64,000 bases of DNA from the NCBI RefSeq assembly GCF_024807615.1, contig NZ_JANUCJ010000003.1, positions 496,001-560,000 of the forward strand, written 5' to 3'. This DNA is from Tsukamurella ocularis (lineage in GTDB: Bacteria; Actinomycetota; Actinomycetes; Mycobacteriales; Mycobacteriaceae). The notes beneath the pieces were generated by a model that saw only the letters and a program-made list of their open reading frames with translations, did not search any database and was not told the origin of the DNA. The stretch's first letter is position 1; each line of letters begins with the position of its first letter. Position numbers and translations under genes: made by a program. Positions 39,796 to 47,533 of this stretch are shown piece by piece.

Positions 39796-39859
39796 AGTTT
39801 ACTTCATACTTTTGCTCATTTCGCGAGTTGCGCGACGAGTTCCACAAGCAGATACTTGT
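39796..39859. promoter_or_regulatory. Divergent promoter/operator region of MarR and AbrB-type genes
   Basis: It contains the MarR -10 box and a short dyad ACAAG-N6-CTTGT at 39844-39859 just before the AbrB-type start. ATACTT occurs twice in the spacer. A MarR operator is plausible but the arms are short. Confidence 0.4.
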
Positions 39860-39863
39860 AGTC

Positions 39864-40949
39864 ATGCGAAGTGAGCTGACGAGATGGACGGGCCTGATCG
39901 TCGCCTCCTGCGTCCTCTCGTCCGCGTTGATCGCGGCCGGTGTGCCGAGCGCACCCCTGTTCGCCGCGCTCGTGTGCGCGGTGGTCGCGGCACTCGCGGG
40001 CCGCGCGCCGGGGCCGATCCCGCGGCCGGTGCAGGTGGGCGCGCAGGGCGTCCTCGGCGCGTACATCGGCACGCTCATGCAGGCGCACACCGTCGCGGCA
40101 CTGGGCTCGCGGTGGCCGGCGGCGCTGCTCGTCGGGTTCGCGACGCTGCTGCTCTCCGTCGGCGCCGGGGCGCTGCTGGGCCGGCACCGCGACACGGACT
40201 CGATCACCGGCTCGCTCGCGCTGGTCGCGGGCGGCGCGTCGGGGCTGGTCGCGATCGCGCGGGAGCTCGGCGGCGACGAGAAGGTGGTCGCGGTCGTCCA
40301 GTACCTGCGCGTCGGGCTGGTGACGGTCTCGCTGCCGCTGGTCGCGGCGTTGTATCCGCACACCCCGGGTTCCTCGTCAGTCGCATCCGGCCCCGAGCGC
40401 GCTTGGTGGTTCGACCTCGGCTTCACCGCGCTGTGCGTGGGCGGCGGCCTGGCGCTCGGGCTGGCGACGCGGCTGCCCGCCGGCGGCCTCCTCGGTCCGC
40501 TGGTCGCCTCCGCCGCGCTATCGCTGTCGGGCGTCGCCGCGAGCGCGACGGTGCCGTGGGTCCTGGTCGCCGCGGGCTACCTGGTGATCGGCTGGCAGGC
40601 GGGCGTGGGCTTCACCCGCGAGTCCCTGCGGTCGATGACGCGACTCCTGCCCTGGGCGGTGCTGCTCATCGTCGGCGTCGGGATCGGCTGCGCGGGGCTG
40701 GGCTTCGCGCTGTCCGCGATGACGGGCGCCTCCGCGCTCGACGGCTACCTCGCGACGACGCCGGGCGGCATCTACGCGGTGCTCGCGGTGGCCGCGTCGT
40801 CGAACGTCGACATCACCTTCGTCGTCGCCGCGCAGCTCATCCGTGTGCTGCTCATGCTCTTCCTCGCGCCCGCCGCGGCCCGCGCCTTCCAGAAGTGGCG
40901 CGCGACGCGCGAGCGCGACCGTGCGAACACTGCTAACATCGCGGCATGA
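39864..40949 (+). CDS. AbrB-family (Gate-type) integral membrane protein
   Basis: A 361-residue polytopic protein with a repeated half: GAQGVLGAYIGTLMQAHTV and LALVAGGASGLVAIARELGG in the first, GWQAGVGFTRESLRSM and DGYLATTPGGIYAVLAVA in the second. This is the AbrB duplication family (putative ammonia-monooxygenase regulator, unrelated to the DNA-binding AbrB). It is probably a transporter of unknown substrate. ATG 39864 is favoured over an upstream in-frame ATG because it starts just before the first helix. Its stop overlaps the next start (ATGA at 40946). Confidence 0.85.
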   Translation: MRSELTRWTGLIVASCVLSSALIAAGVPSAPLFAALVCAVVAALAGRAPGPIPRPVQVGAQGVLGAYIGTLMQAHTVAALGSRWPAALLVGFATLLLSVGAGALLGRHRDTDSITGSLALVAGGASGLVAIARELGGDEKVVAVVQYLRVGLVTVSLPLVAALYPHTPGSSSVASGPERAWWFDLGFTALCVGGGLALGLATRLPAGGLLGPLVASAALSLSGVAASATVPWVLVAAGYLVIGWQAGVGFTRESLRSMTRLLPWAVLLIVGVGIGCAGLGFALSAMTGASALDGYLATTPGGIYAVLAVAASSNVDITFVVAAQLIRVLLMLFLAPAAARAFQKWRATRERDRANTANIAA

Positions 40950-42214
40950 CTGCGGGTACCCGGGAATTCGACCTCATCGTCTTCGGCGCGACCGGCTTCG
41001 TCGGCGTCCTGACGGCGCGCCACCTCGCTCAGCACGCGCCCGACGGCGTGCGCATCGCCCTGGCCGGCCGCACGCAGGCCAAGCTGGAGAAGGTCCGCGC
41101 CGAGCTGGGCGAGCGGGCGAAGGACTGGGGCGTCGTCGTCGCCGACGTCGACAAGCCCTCCACGCTCGACGCGATGGTCGCCCGCACGACGGTCCTGTGC
41201 AGCACCGTCGGCCCCTACGCGCTGTACGGCGAGACGGTCGTCGGCGCCTGCGTCAACGCCGGCACGCACTACACCGACCTCACCGGCGAGGTGCTCTTCG
41301 CGCGCCGCTCGATCGACAAGTTCCAGGAGCAGGCCGCCGCGAACGGCACGAAGATCGTGCACTCCTGCGGTTTCGACTCCATCCCGTCGGACCTCGGCAC
41401 GTTCCTCGTCTACGAGAAGGCCCAGGCCGACGGTGCCGGCACGCTCGGCTCCACGACGCTGGTGATCCGCTCGATCCGCGGCGGCGCGAGCGGCGGCACC
41501 ATCGCCTCCGCGATCGGCCTCGCCGACGAGGTCAGCGCCGACAGGGACGCCCGCCGCGTCGCCGGCCGGCCGCACTCGCTGAGCGTCGACCACACCCGCG
41601 AGACCCCGAAGCAGCCCGGCGACCTGTCCGTCGTCGACGCGAAGACCGTCGACCCGTCGCTGAGCGGCAAGCTCGCGCCGTTCTTCATGGCCAGCTACAA
41701 CACCCGCGTCGTGCGCCGCTCGAACGGACTACTCGACTTCGCCTACGGCCCCGACTTCAGCTACCGGGAGACGATGGCCGTGCCCGGCCCGCCCATCGTC
41801 TCGACGGTGGCCGCCCGCGCCGTGCAGGGCGCCCTCGCGGTGGGCATGGCGGCGCTCGCGATCAAGCCGCTGCGCCCCGTGCTCGACCGGATCCTCCCGT
41901 CGCCCGGTGAGGGCCCGAGCGAGTCCTCCCAGGCCAAGGGCTCGTTCATCGCCGACGTCTACACCCGGACGACGAGCGGCCGCCGCTACCGATCGACCAT
42001 CGGCGCCAAGCTCGACCCCGGCTACAGCGGCACCGCCGTCATGCTGGGCGAGTCCAGCCTGGCGCTGGCCCTCGACGGCGACACCGCTCGCGGCGGCGCG
42101 ACGCTCCCCGACCGCGCGGGCGTCCTCACTCCGGCCGTCGCGCTCGGCGATGTGCTCGCGGATCGCCTGCGCGCGCAGGGCTTCACCGTCACCGTCGAGG
42201 AGCTCACCGCCTAG
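40946..42214 (+). CDS. Saccharopine-dehydrogenase-like trans-acting enoyl reductase family protein
   Basis: A 422-residue NAD(P)-binding protein resembling mycobacterial Rv2449c/Rv2953. The dinucleotide motif VFGATGFVGVLTARHLAQ is at residues about 12-29, followed by VVGACVNAGTHYTDLTGEV and VHSCGFDSIPSDLGTFLVY. Rv2953 is a trans-acting enoyl reductase for phthiocerol lipids; most paralogues have unknown lipid substrates. It is translationally coupled to the AbrB-type gene. Its stop shares a CTAG with the convergent CsoR-family gene. It carries a 24-bp stretch identical to one in the WYL regulator (10100). Confidence 0.88.
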   Translation: MTAGTREFDLIVFGATGFVGVLTARHLAQHAPDGVRIALAGRTQAKLEKVRAELGERAKDWGVVVADVDKPSTLDAMVARTTVLCSTVGPYALYGETVVGACVNAGTHYTDLTGEVLFARRSIDKFQEQAAANGTKIVHSCGFDSIPSDLGTFLVYEKAQADGAGTLGSTTLVIRSIRGGASGGTIASAIGLADEVSADRDARRVAGRPHSLSVDHTRETPKQPGDLSVVDAKTVDPSLSGKLAPFFMASYNTRVVRRSNGLLDFAYGPDFSYRETMAVPGPPIVSTVAARAVQGALAVGMAALAIKPLRPVLDRILPSPGEGPSESSQAKGSFIADVYTRTTSGRRYRSTIGAKLDPGYSGTAVMLGESSLALALDGDTARGGATLPDRAGVLTPAVALGDVLADRLRAQGFTVTVEELTA

Positions 42215-42471
42215 GCGAGCGCGAGGAAGAGCTTCTCCAGCTTCTTCTGGTCGACGTTCTCCGGCCCTTCGGTGGCGATGCAGTGCTGCAGGCCGGTGGC
42301 GACGAGGGCGTAGCCGCTACGCCCGAGTGCCTTGTTCACCGCGGCGAGCTGCGTCAGTACTTCCTCGCACTCCTCCCCCTCCTCGAGCATGCGGATCACG
42401 GTCGCGAGGTGGCCGTGGGCCCGCTTGAGCCGCGTCACGATGGGCTTGGCGCCCTCCTCGGGGAGCTTCAT
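42211..42471 (-). CDS. CsoR/CstR-family sensor repressor
   Basis: An 86-residue all-helical DUF156 repressor. Thiol residues are C35 (EGEECEEVL) and C64 (GLQHC); the Cu(I) ligand His expected four residues before the second Cys in CsoR is Gly60 here, although H63 is adjacent. That pattern is closer to persulfide sensors (CstR) than to copper CsoR, so the inducer is uncertain. It follows DUF302 with an ATGA overlap (42468-42471). G/C-tract palindromes typical of this family lie upstream of the operon (42922-42969). Confidence 0.85.
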   Translation of the reverse strand: MKLPEEGAKPIVTRLKRAHGHLATVIRMLEEGEECEEVLTQLAAVNKALGRSGYALVATGLQHCIATEGPENVDQKKLEKLFLALA

Positions 42472-42860
42472 GCGCGGAGCCCGTCCAGCATGCCGGCGAG
42501 TCGCTCGCGCGCGTCCGCGGCGACGCCGGACAGCGCTGCGGTGCCGGTGAATTCGGGCATCACGTTCGGATCCATCACCTCGACGAGCGCGCCCGTGCCG
42601 TCAGCAGAGACCACGACGTTGCACGGCAGCAGCGCAGCCACGCGCGAATCGATGCCGAGCGCCTCGTGCGCCAGTTGCGGCCGGCAGGCGCCGAGGATCA
42701 CCTTCGGCGGCACGTCGACGTCGAGCTTCGCCTTGAGCGTGGCCTTGAGGTCGATCTCCGTCAGCACGCCGAAGCCGGCCGCCGCGAGGCCCTCGCGCAC
42801 GCGCGTCACCGCCTCGCCGTAGGGAGCGTCGATCGCTGCGCTCATCGTGAATTCCGCCAT
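42468..42860 (-). CDS. DUF302-domain protein
   Basis: A 130-residue DUF302 protein: VTRVREGLAAAGFGVLTEID, then PPKVILGACRPQLAHEALG with its conserved Cys/His pair and LLPCNVVV. DUF302 proteins are often co-regulated with metal- or sulfide-stress genes; the reaction is unknown. It is the first gene of the operon with the CsoR/CstR-type repressor and is divergent from two tiny ORFs across the operator region. Confidence 0.85.
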   Translation of the reverse strand: MAEFTMSAAIDAPYGEAVTRVREGLAAAGFGVLTEIDLKATLKAKLDVDVPPKVILGACRPQLAHEALGIDSRVAALLPCNVVVSADGTGALVEVMDPNVMPEFTGTAALSGVAADARERLAGMLDGLRA

Positions 42861-42914
42861 GGGTCCGTTCCTTCCGTCGCCGAGGCGGGCATCGCCGCCG
42901 CCGTGGTACCCATC

Positions 42915-42969
42915 GTGACATATCCCCCAGGGGGGATGCTAGGTTCGTGACGAACATCCCCCTAGGGGG
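42915..42969. promoter_or_regulatory. Two CsoR-type operators in a divergent promoter
   Basis: Site 1 is ATCCCCCAGGGGGGAT (42922-42937); site 2 is the perfect palindrome CCCCCTAGGGGG (42958-42969) within ACATCCCCCTAGGGGGTTA. For the plus-strand transcript, GTGACA (42915-42920) and TAGGTT (42940-42945) with a 19-bp spacer would place site 1 between the -35 and -10 elements and site 2 downstream, a good repression geometry. Confidence 0.7.
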
Positions 42970-42986
42970 TTACTGGAAGGACCGAT

Positions 42987-43091
42987 ATGAGCATCAGCGT
43001 CACCGTCCTCATGCACGGCAGGCCCGCGACGATCCACGGCGCGCGGGCCTTCGAGACCTTCCGCGGCTTCTGCGCCAGCGCGAACGCGTAA
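42987..43091 (+). CDS. 34-residue small ORF behind the CsoR-type operator
   Basis: Reads MSISVTVLMHGRPATIHGAR, then AFETFRGFCASANA. GGAAGGA lies 6 bp before the ATG and it is the first ORF after the operator pair, so translation is plausible. It has two Met, two His and one Cys and no recognisable family. It could be a small metal- or sulfide-responsive protein or a leader peptide for the next ORF, whose ribosome binding site overlaps its stop (TAAGG). Confidence 0.5.
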   Translation: MSISVTVLMHGRPATIHGARAFETFRGFCASANA

Positions 43092-43101
43092 GGTCCGGCC
43101 C

Positions 43102-43278
43102 ATGTGCAGTGCGATCACCTGCCGCGTGTGCGGCAAGACCACCTGGACCGGCTGCGGCTCCCACGTCGACGCCGTCCGCGCCACTGTCCGGCCCGAGGAC
43201 TGGTGCGACGGTCACGCCGCCCCGTCCGCCTCGTGGGGCGCCGAGCAGCCCGCCAAGCGCGGCTGGTTCCGCCGCTAG
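43102..43278 (+). CDS. 58-residue Cys-rich small protein (CxxC ribbon)
   Basis: Opens MCSAITCRVCGKTTWTGCGS and continues HVDAVRA; Cys at 2, 7, 10, 18 and 35 with His at 21 and 39. The C-x2-C-GKTTW-x-GCG-x-H pattern recurs in small uncharacterised proteins of many bacteria and looks like a metal-binding ribbon. AAGG 8 bp before the ATG overlaps the stop of the upstream 34-residue ORF, suggesting coupling. Position behind CsoR-type operators suggests induction by metal or reactive sulfur. Confidence 0.75.
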   Translation: MCSAITCRVCGKTTWTGCGSHVDAVRATVRPEDWCDGHAAPSASWGAEQPAKRGWFRR

Positions 43279-43284
43279 CCGGCG

Positions 43285-44721
43285 CTAGCCGTCGATGCGT
43301 GCGAAGGGGCGCAGCTCCTCCACCTCGTAGGCCAGTTCGAGCAGCGCCGCCTCGGTGCCCGCGGGACCCGCGAACTGGGCACCCAGCGGGAGCCCGGCAC
43401 CGTCGAACCCGCACGGCACGGAGATCGCCGGGCCGCCCGAGACGTTGTTCAGCGGGGTGATGCCCACCATCGCGATGGTGCGGGACATGAACTCGTCGAA
43501 GGGCAGCGCCGGGTCGAGGTGGCCGATCCGCGGGGTGGTGCTCGTCATCGTCGGCGAGAACATCGCGTCCACACCGCGCTCCACGAACATCCGCTCGTAG
43601 TTCCCGGTCACGGCACGCAACCGCGCGATAGCCCCCGGGATCGACGGTGCGCCGCGCAGCCCGGACCGCAGCAGGCTGCGGGTCACGGGATCCAGCGCGC
43701 GGAAGGAGCTGCGGCCGCGCGCCTCGACCGCCGTGACGGCGACCTCGAGGCCCGCGAGCAGCCCCCAGTAGTGCAGGAAGTCGTCGACGAAGCCGCCGTC
43801 GATCCGCAGGTCCGCCATGCTCAGCTCGACGATCTCGTGCCCTTGATCCGTCAGCTCGTCGGCCAGGGTCCGGACCGGCGCGAGGCACTCCGCCGCGATG
43901 CCGAACGCGGTGACCGACTCGGTGACCAGCCCGATCCGGCGACGCCGGCCCGGCCCACGCACGTGCCCGACGGGCGGCAGCGCGGGATTCCGGCGGTGCC
44001 GTTCGGCCGCGGCGAAGTACCGCGCGGTGTCGCGGACGGTGCGCGTGAGCACGCCCTCGCACACCACGTTCACCGGCAGTACCGCGAGCGCGGGCAGTTC
44101 GGCGAGCCGGCCGCGCGTGCCCTTGAGCCCGACGAGGCCGTTCAGCGCCGCGGGAATCCGGATCGAGCCGCCGCCGTCGTTCCCGTGCGCGATCGGTAGC
44201 GCGCCGGAGGCCACGAGCGCCGCGGAGCCCGACGACGAGCCGCCCACGGTGTAGTCGGTGTTCCAGGGGTTGCGGGCGGGCGCACGGTCGGCGAACTCGG
44301 CGCTCGCGGTCATGCCGAACTCCGGCATCACCGTCGAGGCCAGCACGTTCACGCCGGTCGCGGCGAACTGCTCCCCCACCGGCCCCGAGCGCTTCGCGGG
44401 CGTCGCGGGCAGGGCCGCCGAGCCCATCGTGGTGGGCAGGCCCGCGAAGGCGGTGTTCTCCTTGATCGCCGACGGGACGCCGTAGAACGCCGCGTCCACC
44501 GGGGCCTGCGGCCCGGTGCCGCCCTCGGGCAGCCACCAGCGCACCGCCCGCGTCGCAGGGTCGACGGTGCGGATCCGCGCCGTCGCGGCGGCGGCGGCCT
44601 CGGCGATGCCGATCGTGCCGGCCGCGATCGCCTCGGCGACGCCGGTGGCGTCGAGGGTGCCGAGGACGTCGTCGGTGAACGCGTTCGCCCGCGTGCCGAC
44701 CTTCGTGATCTCCGTGGTCAT
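43285..44721 (-). CDS. Amidase-signature family hydrolase
   Basis: A 478-residue amidase. The Ser-cisSer-Lys triad is visible: K87 in GVPSAIKENT, Ser at 162-163 in GGSSSGSAALVASG, and the nucleophile S186 in NDGGGSIRIP. It hydrolyses a carboxamide of unknown identity. The start at 44721 follows GAGGAG within 10 bp. Divergent from a TetR regulator across a spacer with two related palindromes, so probably induced by its substrate. Confidence 0.9.
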   Translation of the reverse strand: MTTEITKVGTRANAFTDDVLGTLDATGVAEAIAAGTIGIAEAAAAATARIRTVDPATRAVRWWLPEGGTGPQAPVDAAFYGVPSAIKENTAFAGLPTTMGSAALPATPAKRSGPVGEQFAATGVNVLASTVMPEFGMTASAEFADRAPARNPWNTDYTVGGSSSGSAALVASGALPIAHGNDGGGSIRIPAALNGLVGLKGTRGRLAELPALAVLPVNVVCEGVLTRTVRDTARYFAAAERHRRNPALPPVGHVRGPGRRRRIGLVTESVTAFGIAAECLAPVRTLADELTDQGHEIVELSMADLRIDGGFVDDFLHYWGLLAGLEVAVTAVEARGRSSFRALDPVTRSLLRSGLRGAPSIPGAIARLRAVTGNYERMFVERGVDAMFSPTMTSTTPRIGHLDPALPFDEFMSRTIAMVGITPLNNVSGGPAISVPCGFDGAGLPLGAQFAGPAGTEAALLELAYEVEELRPFARIDG

Positions 44722-44746
44722 GACTGCTCCTCCGGCGTTGATGCCG

Positions 44747-44822
44747 AGTTTGTACAAACTTACCGAATTGGACGATAGCCCGAGTCTGGAACTTTGTACA
44801 GACTTCGCTCGCAGCCTAGACT
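44747..44822. promoter_or_regulatory. Paired TetR-type operators between amidase and tetR genes
   Basis: AGTTTGTACAAACT (44747-44760) is a perfect palindrome; AACTTTGTACAGACTT (44790-44805) is a related imperfect copy, with centres about 44 bp apart. The second lies just upstream of TAGACT (44817-44822), the -10 box 7 bp before the tetR GTG. Each site serves one of the divergent promoters. Confidence 0.7.
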
Positions 44823-44829
44823 GCGGGGC

Positions 44830-45474
44830 GTGGAGGAGCGCAAACACCGGCGGAGCACGCTCGAACGCAAGCGCGCGCTCCTCGAGGCGACGGTCGAGAC
44901 GGTCGGCGAATCCGGCTACGCGTCAGTGACCCACCGCGCCGTGACCGCCCGCGCGGGTCTGCCCACCACGACGATCGGGTACTTCTTCGCGTCGATCGAC
45001 GACCTCACACACGAGGCGATGCGCACCTTCGTGGCGGAGGAATTCGAGCGGCTCGACGTCCTGGCGGCGCTCCTCGCGAACACCTCCGCGAGCCCCGACG
45101 AAGTGATCGCGGCGTTCGCCGCGTCGTCCGAGGCACGCGGCAACGAGTCCCTCGCGCTCATCGAGGCGTACCTGCGCGCGGCGCGCGACCCGGCTTCGCG
45201 CGTGCTGGTCGAGGACTACCTGCGCGCCGCCGACGGGGTGGCGCAGGGCGCCGCCGCGCTGGCCGGCACCGAGATCGATCCGGAGACCGCGCGGGGCGTG
45301 GTCGCGCTCATCAACGGTTTCACGGTGCTCGACTCCGCGCTGCCCGAGACCGCCGACATCGCCGTCAAGATGCGCGCGCTGCGCACGATGCTGATCGGCG
45401 CGCTGTTCGAGCAGGGCCACGAGGACGCCGCCCGCGCGCTGCGTGGCCGGCCCGACTCGTCGGGCCGGGGCTAG
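44830..45474 (+). CDS. TetR-family transcriptional regulator
   Basis: A 214-residue TetR protein. The HTH covers residues about 8-55 (LLEATVETVGESGYASVTHR, AVTARAGLPTTTIGYFFAS). GTG 44830 is chosen because TAGACT lies exactly at leaderless distance and because it starts just before the basic N-terminus (EERKHRRSTLERKR). It most likely represses itself and the divergent amidase through the paired palindromes. Confidence 0.9.
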   Translation: MEERKHRRSTLERKRALLEATVETVGESGYASVTHRAVTARAGLPTTTIGYFFASIDDLTHEAMRTFVAEEFERLDVLAALLANTSASPDEVIAAFAASSEARGNESLALIEAYLRAARDPASRVLVEDYLRAADGVAQGAAALAGTEIDPETARGVVALINGFTVLDSALPETADIAVKMRALRTMLIGALFEQGHEDAARALRGRPDSSGRG

Positions 45475-45495
45475 GTCGGCCCGAGCCCGGACCGG

Positions 45496-45972
45496 CTAGC
45501 TGGGCTCGGGCACCGGCGTGCCCGAGCTGTCGCCCGCGGCGATGCGGGCGGCCATCCGCTCCTGCGCCTCCCTGATCCCCGACGCATAGGCGGGGTCGAT
45601 CGCGGAGTCCAGCGCGAAGTCGAACTCCCGGCTGGTCTGCAGCCGATCCGCCGCATCGGTGAAACGACCCTGGCGGCGGTACCCCTCGGCCAGGTTGAGG
45701 TGCAGCGACGGCATGAACCCGGCGACGCTCAGCGACGGGTGGATAGCCTGCAGCTCCGCGTCCGAGACGTGCGCCGACTCCGCGAGCGCGACCTCGTCCC
45801 ACTCCACCTCGGCGTCCAGTTCCTCCTGCACGTCCGCGATGTAGTGCGCGGCGATGCACCGCGCCGGATGATCGCCCGGCGCGATCCGCGCCCACGTGGC
45901 CTCGAGCTTCTGCTTCTGCTCGGCCGGCTCCCCCGTCATCGCGGCGCCGAGCTCGGTCATCAGATTCTCCAT
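45496..45972 (-). CDS. Conserved hypothetical TPR-like protein
   Basis: A 158-residue soluble, acidic, helical protein. The segment LHLNLAEGYRRQGRFTDAAD resembles one tetratricopeptide hairpin. The N-terminus ENLMTELGAAMTGEPAEQKQ and the block HPARCIAAHYIADVQEELDA recur in actinobacterial hypothetical proteins. No function is known. A TAGGGT -10 box (complement of 45980-45985) is 7 bp before ATG 45972, which supports this start and a leaderless transcript. Confidence 0.72.
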   Translation of the reverse strand: MENLMTELGAAMTGEPAEQKQKLEATWARIAPGDHPARCIAAHYIADVQEELDAEVEWDEVALAESAHVSDAELQAIHPSLSVAGFMPSLHLNLAEGYRRQGRFTDAADRLQTSREFDFALDSAIDPAYASGIREAQERMAARIAAGDSSGTPVPEPS

Positions 45973-46069
45973 GGCCCGCACCCTAGCGCCCGCCACCGAC
46001 AGGAAACTCCCAGTGGACTCCGGCCGAGAAATCCCGCGGCGCCGGCATGCGTAGGACTACAAAGAAACG

Positions 46070-46534
46070 ATGAGACGCACACTGGTGGCCGTCCTGTCCG
46101 CACTGACGCTTGCGCTGATGAGCGCCCCTCCGGTGCAGGCCGCCGACGTCGAGGCGGCCATCGCACGCGGCATGACGCTGGTGGGCACCGACACCTTCGG
46201 CGAGTACGGCTGCGAGGACTTCGTCGACTTCGCCTACGGCAAGACCACCGCGACCGGCATCCCGCGCGACCACGCGCGCTCATTCTACGAGGCGCTGGCG
46301 GCCAAGGGCCTCGGCCACGCCTCGCTCCCCGCGCCGCGCGGCGCGCTCGTCTTCTCGCAGAGCGACTACGGCTACCACGTGGACATCTCCCTCGGGAACG
46401 GCACGTATCTCAGCGGCGGCGTCCAGGGGCTGTCCAACGGCTGGGGCGACGGCTCGCAGATCCAGATCATCCCGGAGCCCGACATCGCACCCAACTCCAG
46501 GCTGCTGGGCTGGGCCTACGCCCCGTGGAAGTAG
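46070..46534 (+). CDS. Secreted NlpC/P60-like (Cys-His) protein
   Basis: A 154-residue protein with a cleavable signal peptide (MRRTLVAVLSALTLALMSAP, cleavage near VQAA-DVE at residue 25). The mature part has a Cys in GEYGCEDFVDFAYG (C48) and a His in YGYHVDISLGNGTYLSGG (H103) preceded by PRGALVFSQ, the order and spacing of NlpC/P60 or CHAP-type cysteine hydrolases that cut peptidoglycan stem peptides. Activity is inferred. Its stop abuts the stop of convergent menC with no spacer. Confidence 0.8.
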   Translation: MRRTLVAVLSALTLALMSAPPVQAADVEAAIARGMTLVGTDTFGEYGCEDFVDFAYGKTTATGIPRDHARSFYEALAAKGLGHASLPAPRGALVFSQSDYGYHVDISLGNGTYLSGGVQGLSNGWGDGSQIQIIPEPDIAPNSRLLGWAYAPWK

Positions 46535-47509
46535 CTACTGCAGCAGCGCACGGCACCGTCGGAGGCGGTCCAGCCACCAGTCCCGGCGTTCCCCCGTCAC
46601 CTCGACGGCCGCCAGTTCCACCTCGGTCGGCACCACCGTCCGCACCCGCAGCGCACCGTCGAGGAGCGGGTGCTCGCCGAGGTCGGCAGTGAAGAAGCCA
46701 CCGGTGCCGAGGCCCGCGGCGTTGCCGTCGGGGACGCACGCCGCAGCCGCTATCCCGGCGGACAATCCGACGGCGGTGTCCAGCGCGGAAGAGACCGTCA
46801 CTCGCACGCCCGCAGCGGCTTTCAGCGCGGCGGCCACGTCCAGCACAGCCCGGACCCCGCCCAGCGGCGCCACCTTGACCACCGCGACGTCGGCGGCGCC
46901 GAGCTCCGCCACCCGCATCGGATCGTCGGCGCGGCGGATGGATTCGTCGGCGGCGATGTCGCAGGCGCCGTCCAGCCGGCGGCGCACCTCGGCCAGCTCC
47001 TCGACCGTCGCGCAGGGCTGTTCGGTGTAATCCAGCGGTCCGCCGTCGAGCAGCCGGGCGATCGCCCGCTCGGCCTGGTCGACGGTCCAGCCGCCGTTCG
47101 CGTCGACGCGGATCGCCCCGTCGGGCATCGCCTCCCGCACGGCCGCCACCCGCGCCAGGTCCTCCCCGAGCGTCTGGCCGGCCTCGGCCACCTTCACCTT
47201 CGCGACCCGGCAGCCGGGGAACCGGACGAGAACGTCGGGCACTCGGCTCGCGTCGACGGCGGGCACGGTCGCGTTCACCGGAACCACCTCGCGCAGCGGC
47301 GCCGGGAAGCCCTCGTACGCCGCCTCGATCCCGGCCCGCAACCAGTGCGCGGCCTCGGCATCGTCGTACTCGGGGAAGGGGCCGAACTCGCCCCAGCCGG
47401 CCGGCCCCTCGAAGACGACGGCCTCGCGCGCCGTGATCCCGCGAAACCGCACCCGCATCGGCAGGCGCACCACGCGCGCCGCGGCCACCAGTTCGTCGAC
47501 GTCCACCAC
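46535..47509 (-). CDS. menC: o-Succinylbenzoate synthase
   Basis: A 324-residue enolase-superfamily enzyme of the short actinobacterial MenC type. It has LPMRVRFRGITAREAVVFEG near the start, the catalytic Lys-x-Lys in RVAKVKVAE, RVDANGGWT for the first metal Asp, and DIAADESIRR for the Glu ligand region. It dehydrates SHCHC to o-succinylbenzoate. Start GTG 47509 lies 7 bp from TACTGT (complement of 47517-47522), indicating a leaderless transcript. Divergent from menB with only 24 bp between start codons. Confidence 0.94.
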   Translation of the reverse strand: MVDVDELVAAARVVRLPMRVRFRGITAREAVVFEGPAGWGEFGPFPEYDDAEAAHWLRAGIEAAYEGFPAPLREVVPVNATVPAVDASRVPDVLVRFPGCRVAKVKVAEAGQTLGEDLARVAAVREAMPDGAIRVDANGGWTVDQAERAIARLLDGGPLDYTEQPCATVEELAEVRRRLDGACDIAADESIRRADDPMRVAELGAADVAVVKVAPLGGVRAVLDVAAALKAAAGVRVTVSSALDTAVGLSAGIAAAACVPDGNAAGLGTGGFFTADLGEHPLLDGALRVRTVVPTEVELAAVEVTGERRDWWLDRLRRCRALLQ

Positions 47510-47533
47510 GACCCCAACAGTAGAGTCGGCTGC
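47510..47533. promoter_or_regulatory. Overlapping divergent -10 boxes of menC and menB
   Basis: The menC -10 (TACTGT, complement of 47517-47522) and the menB -10 (TAGAGT, 47521-47526) overlap by two bases; each is 7 bp from its own GTG. The two promoters cannot be open at once, so transcription of the pair is likely mutually exclusive at any moment. Confidence 0.6.
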
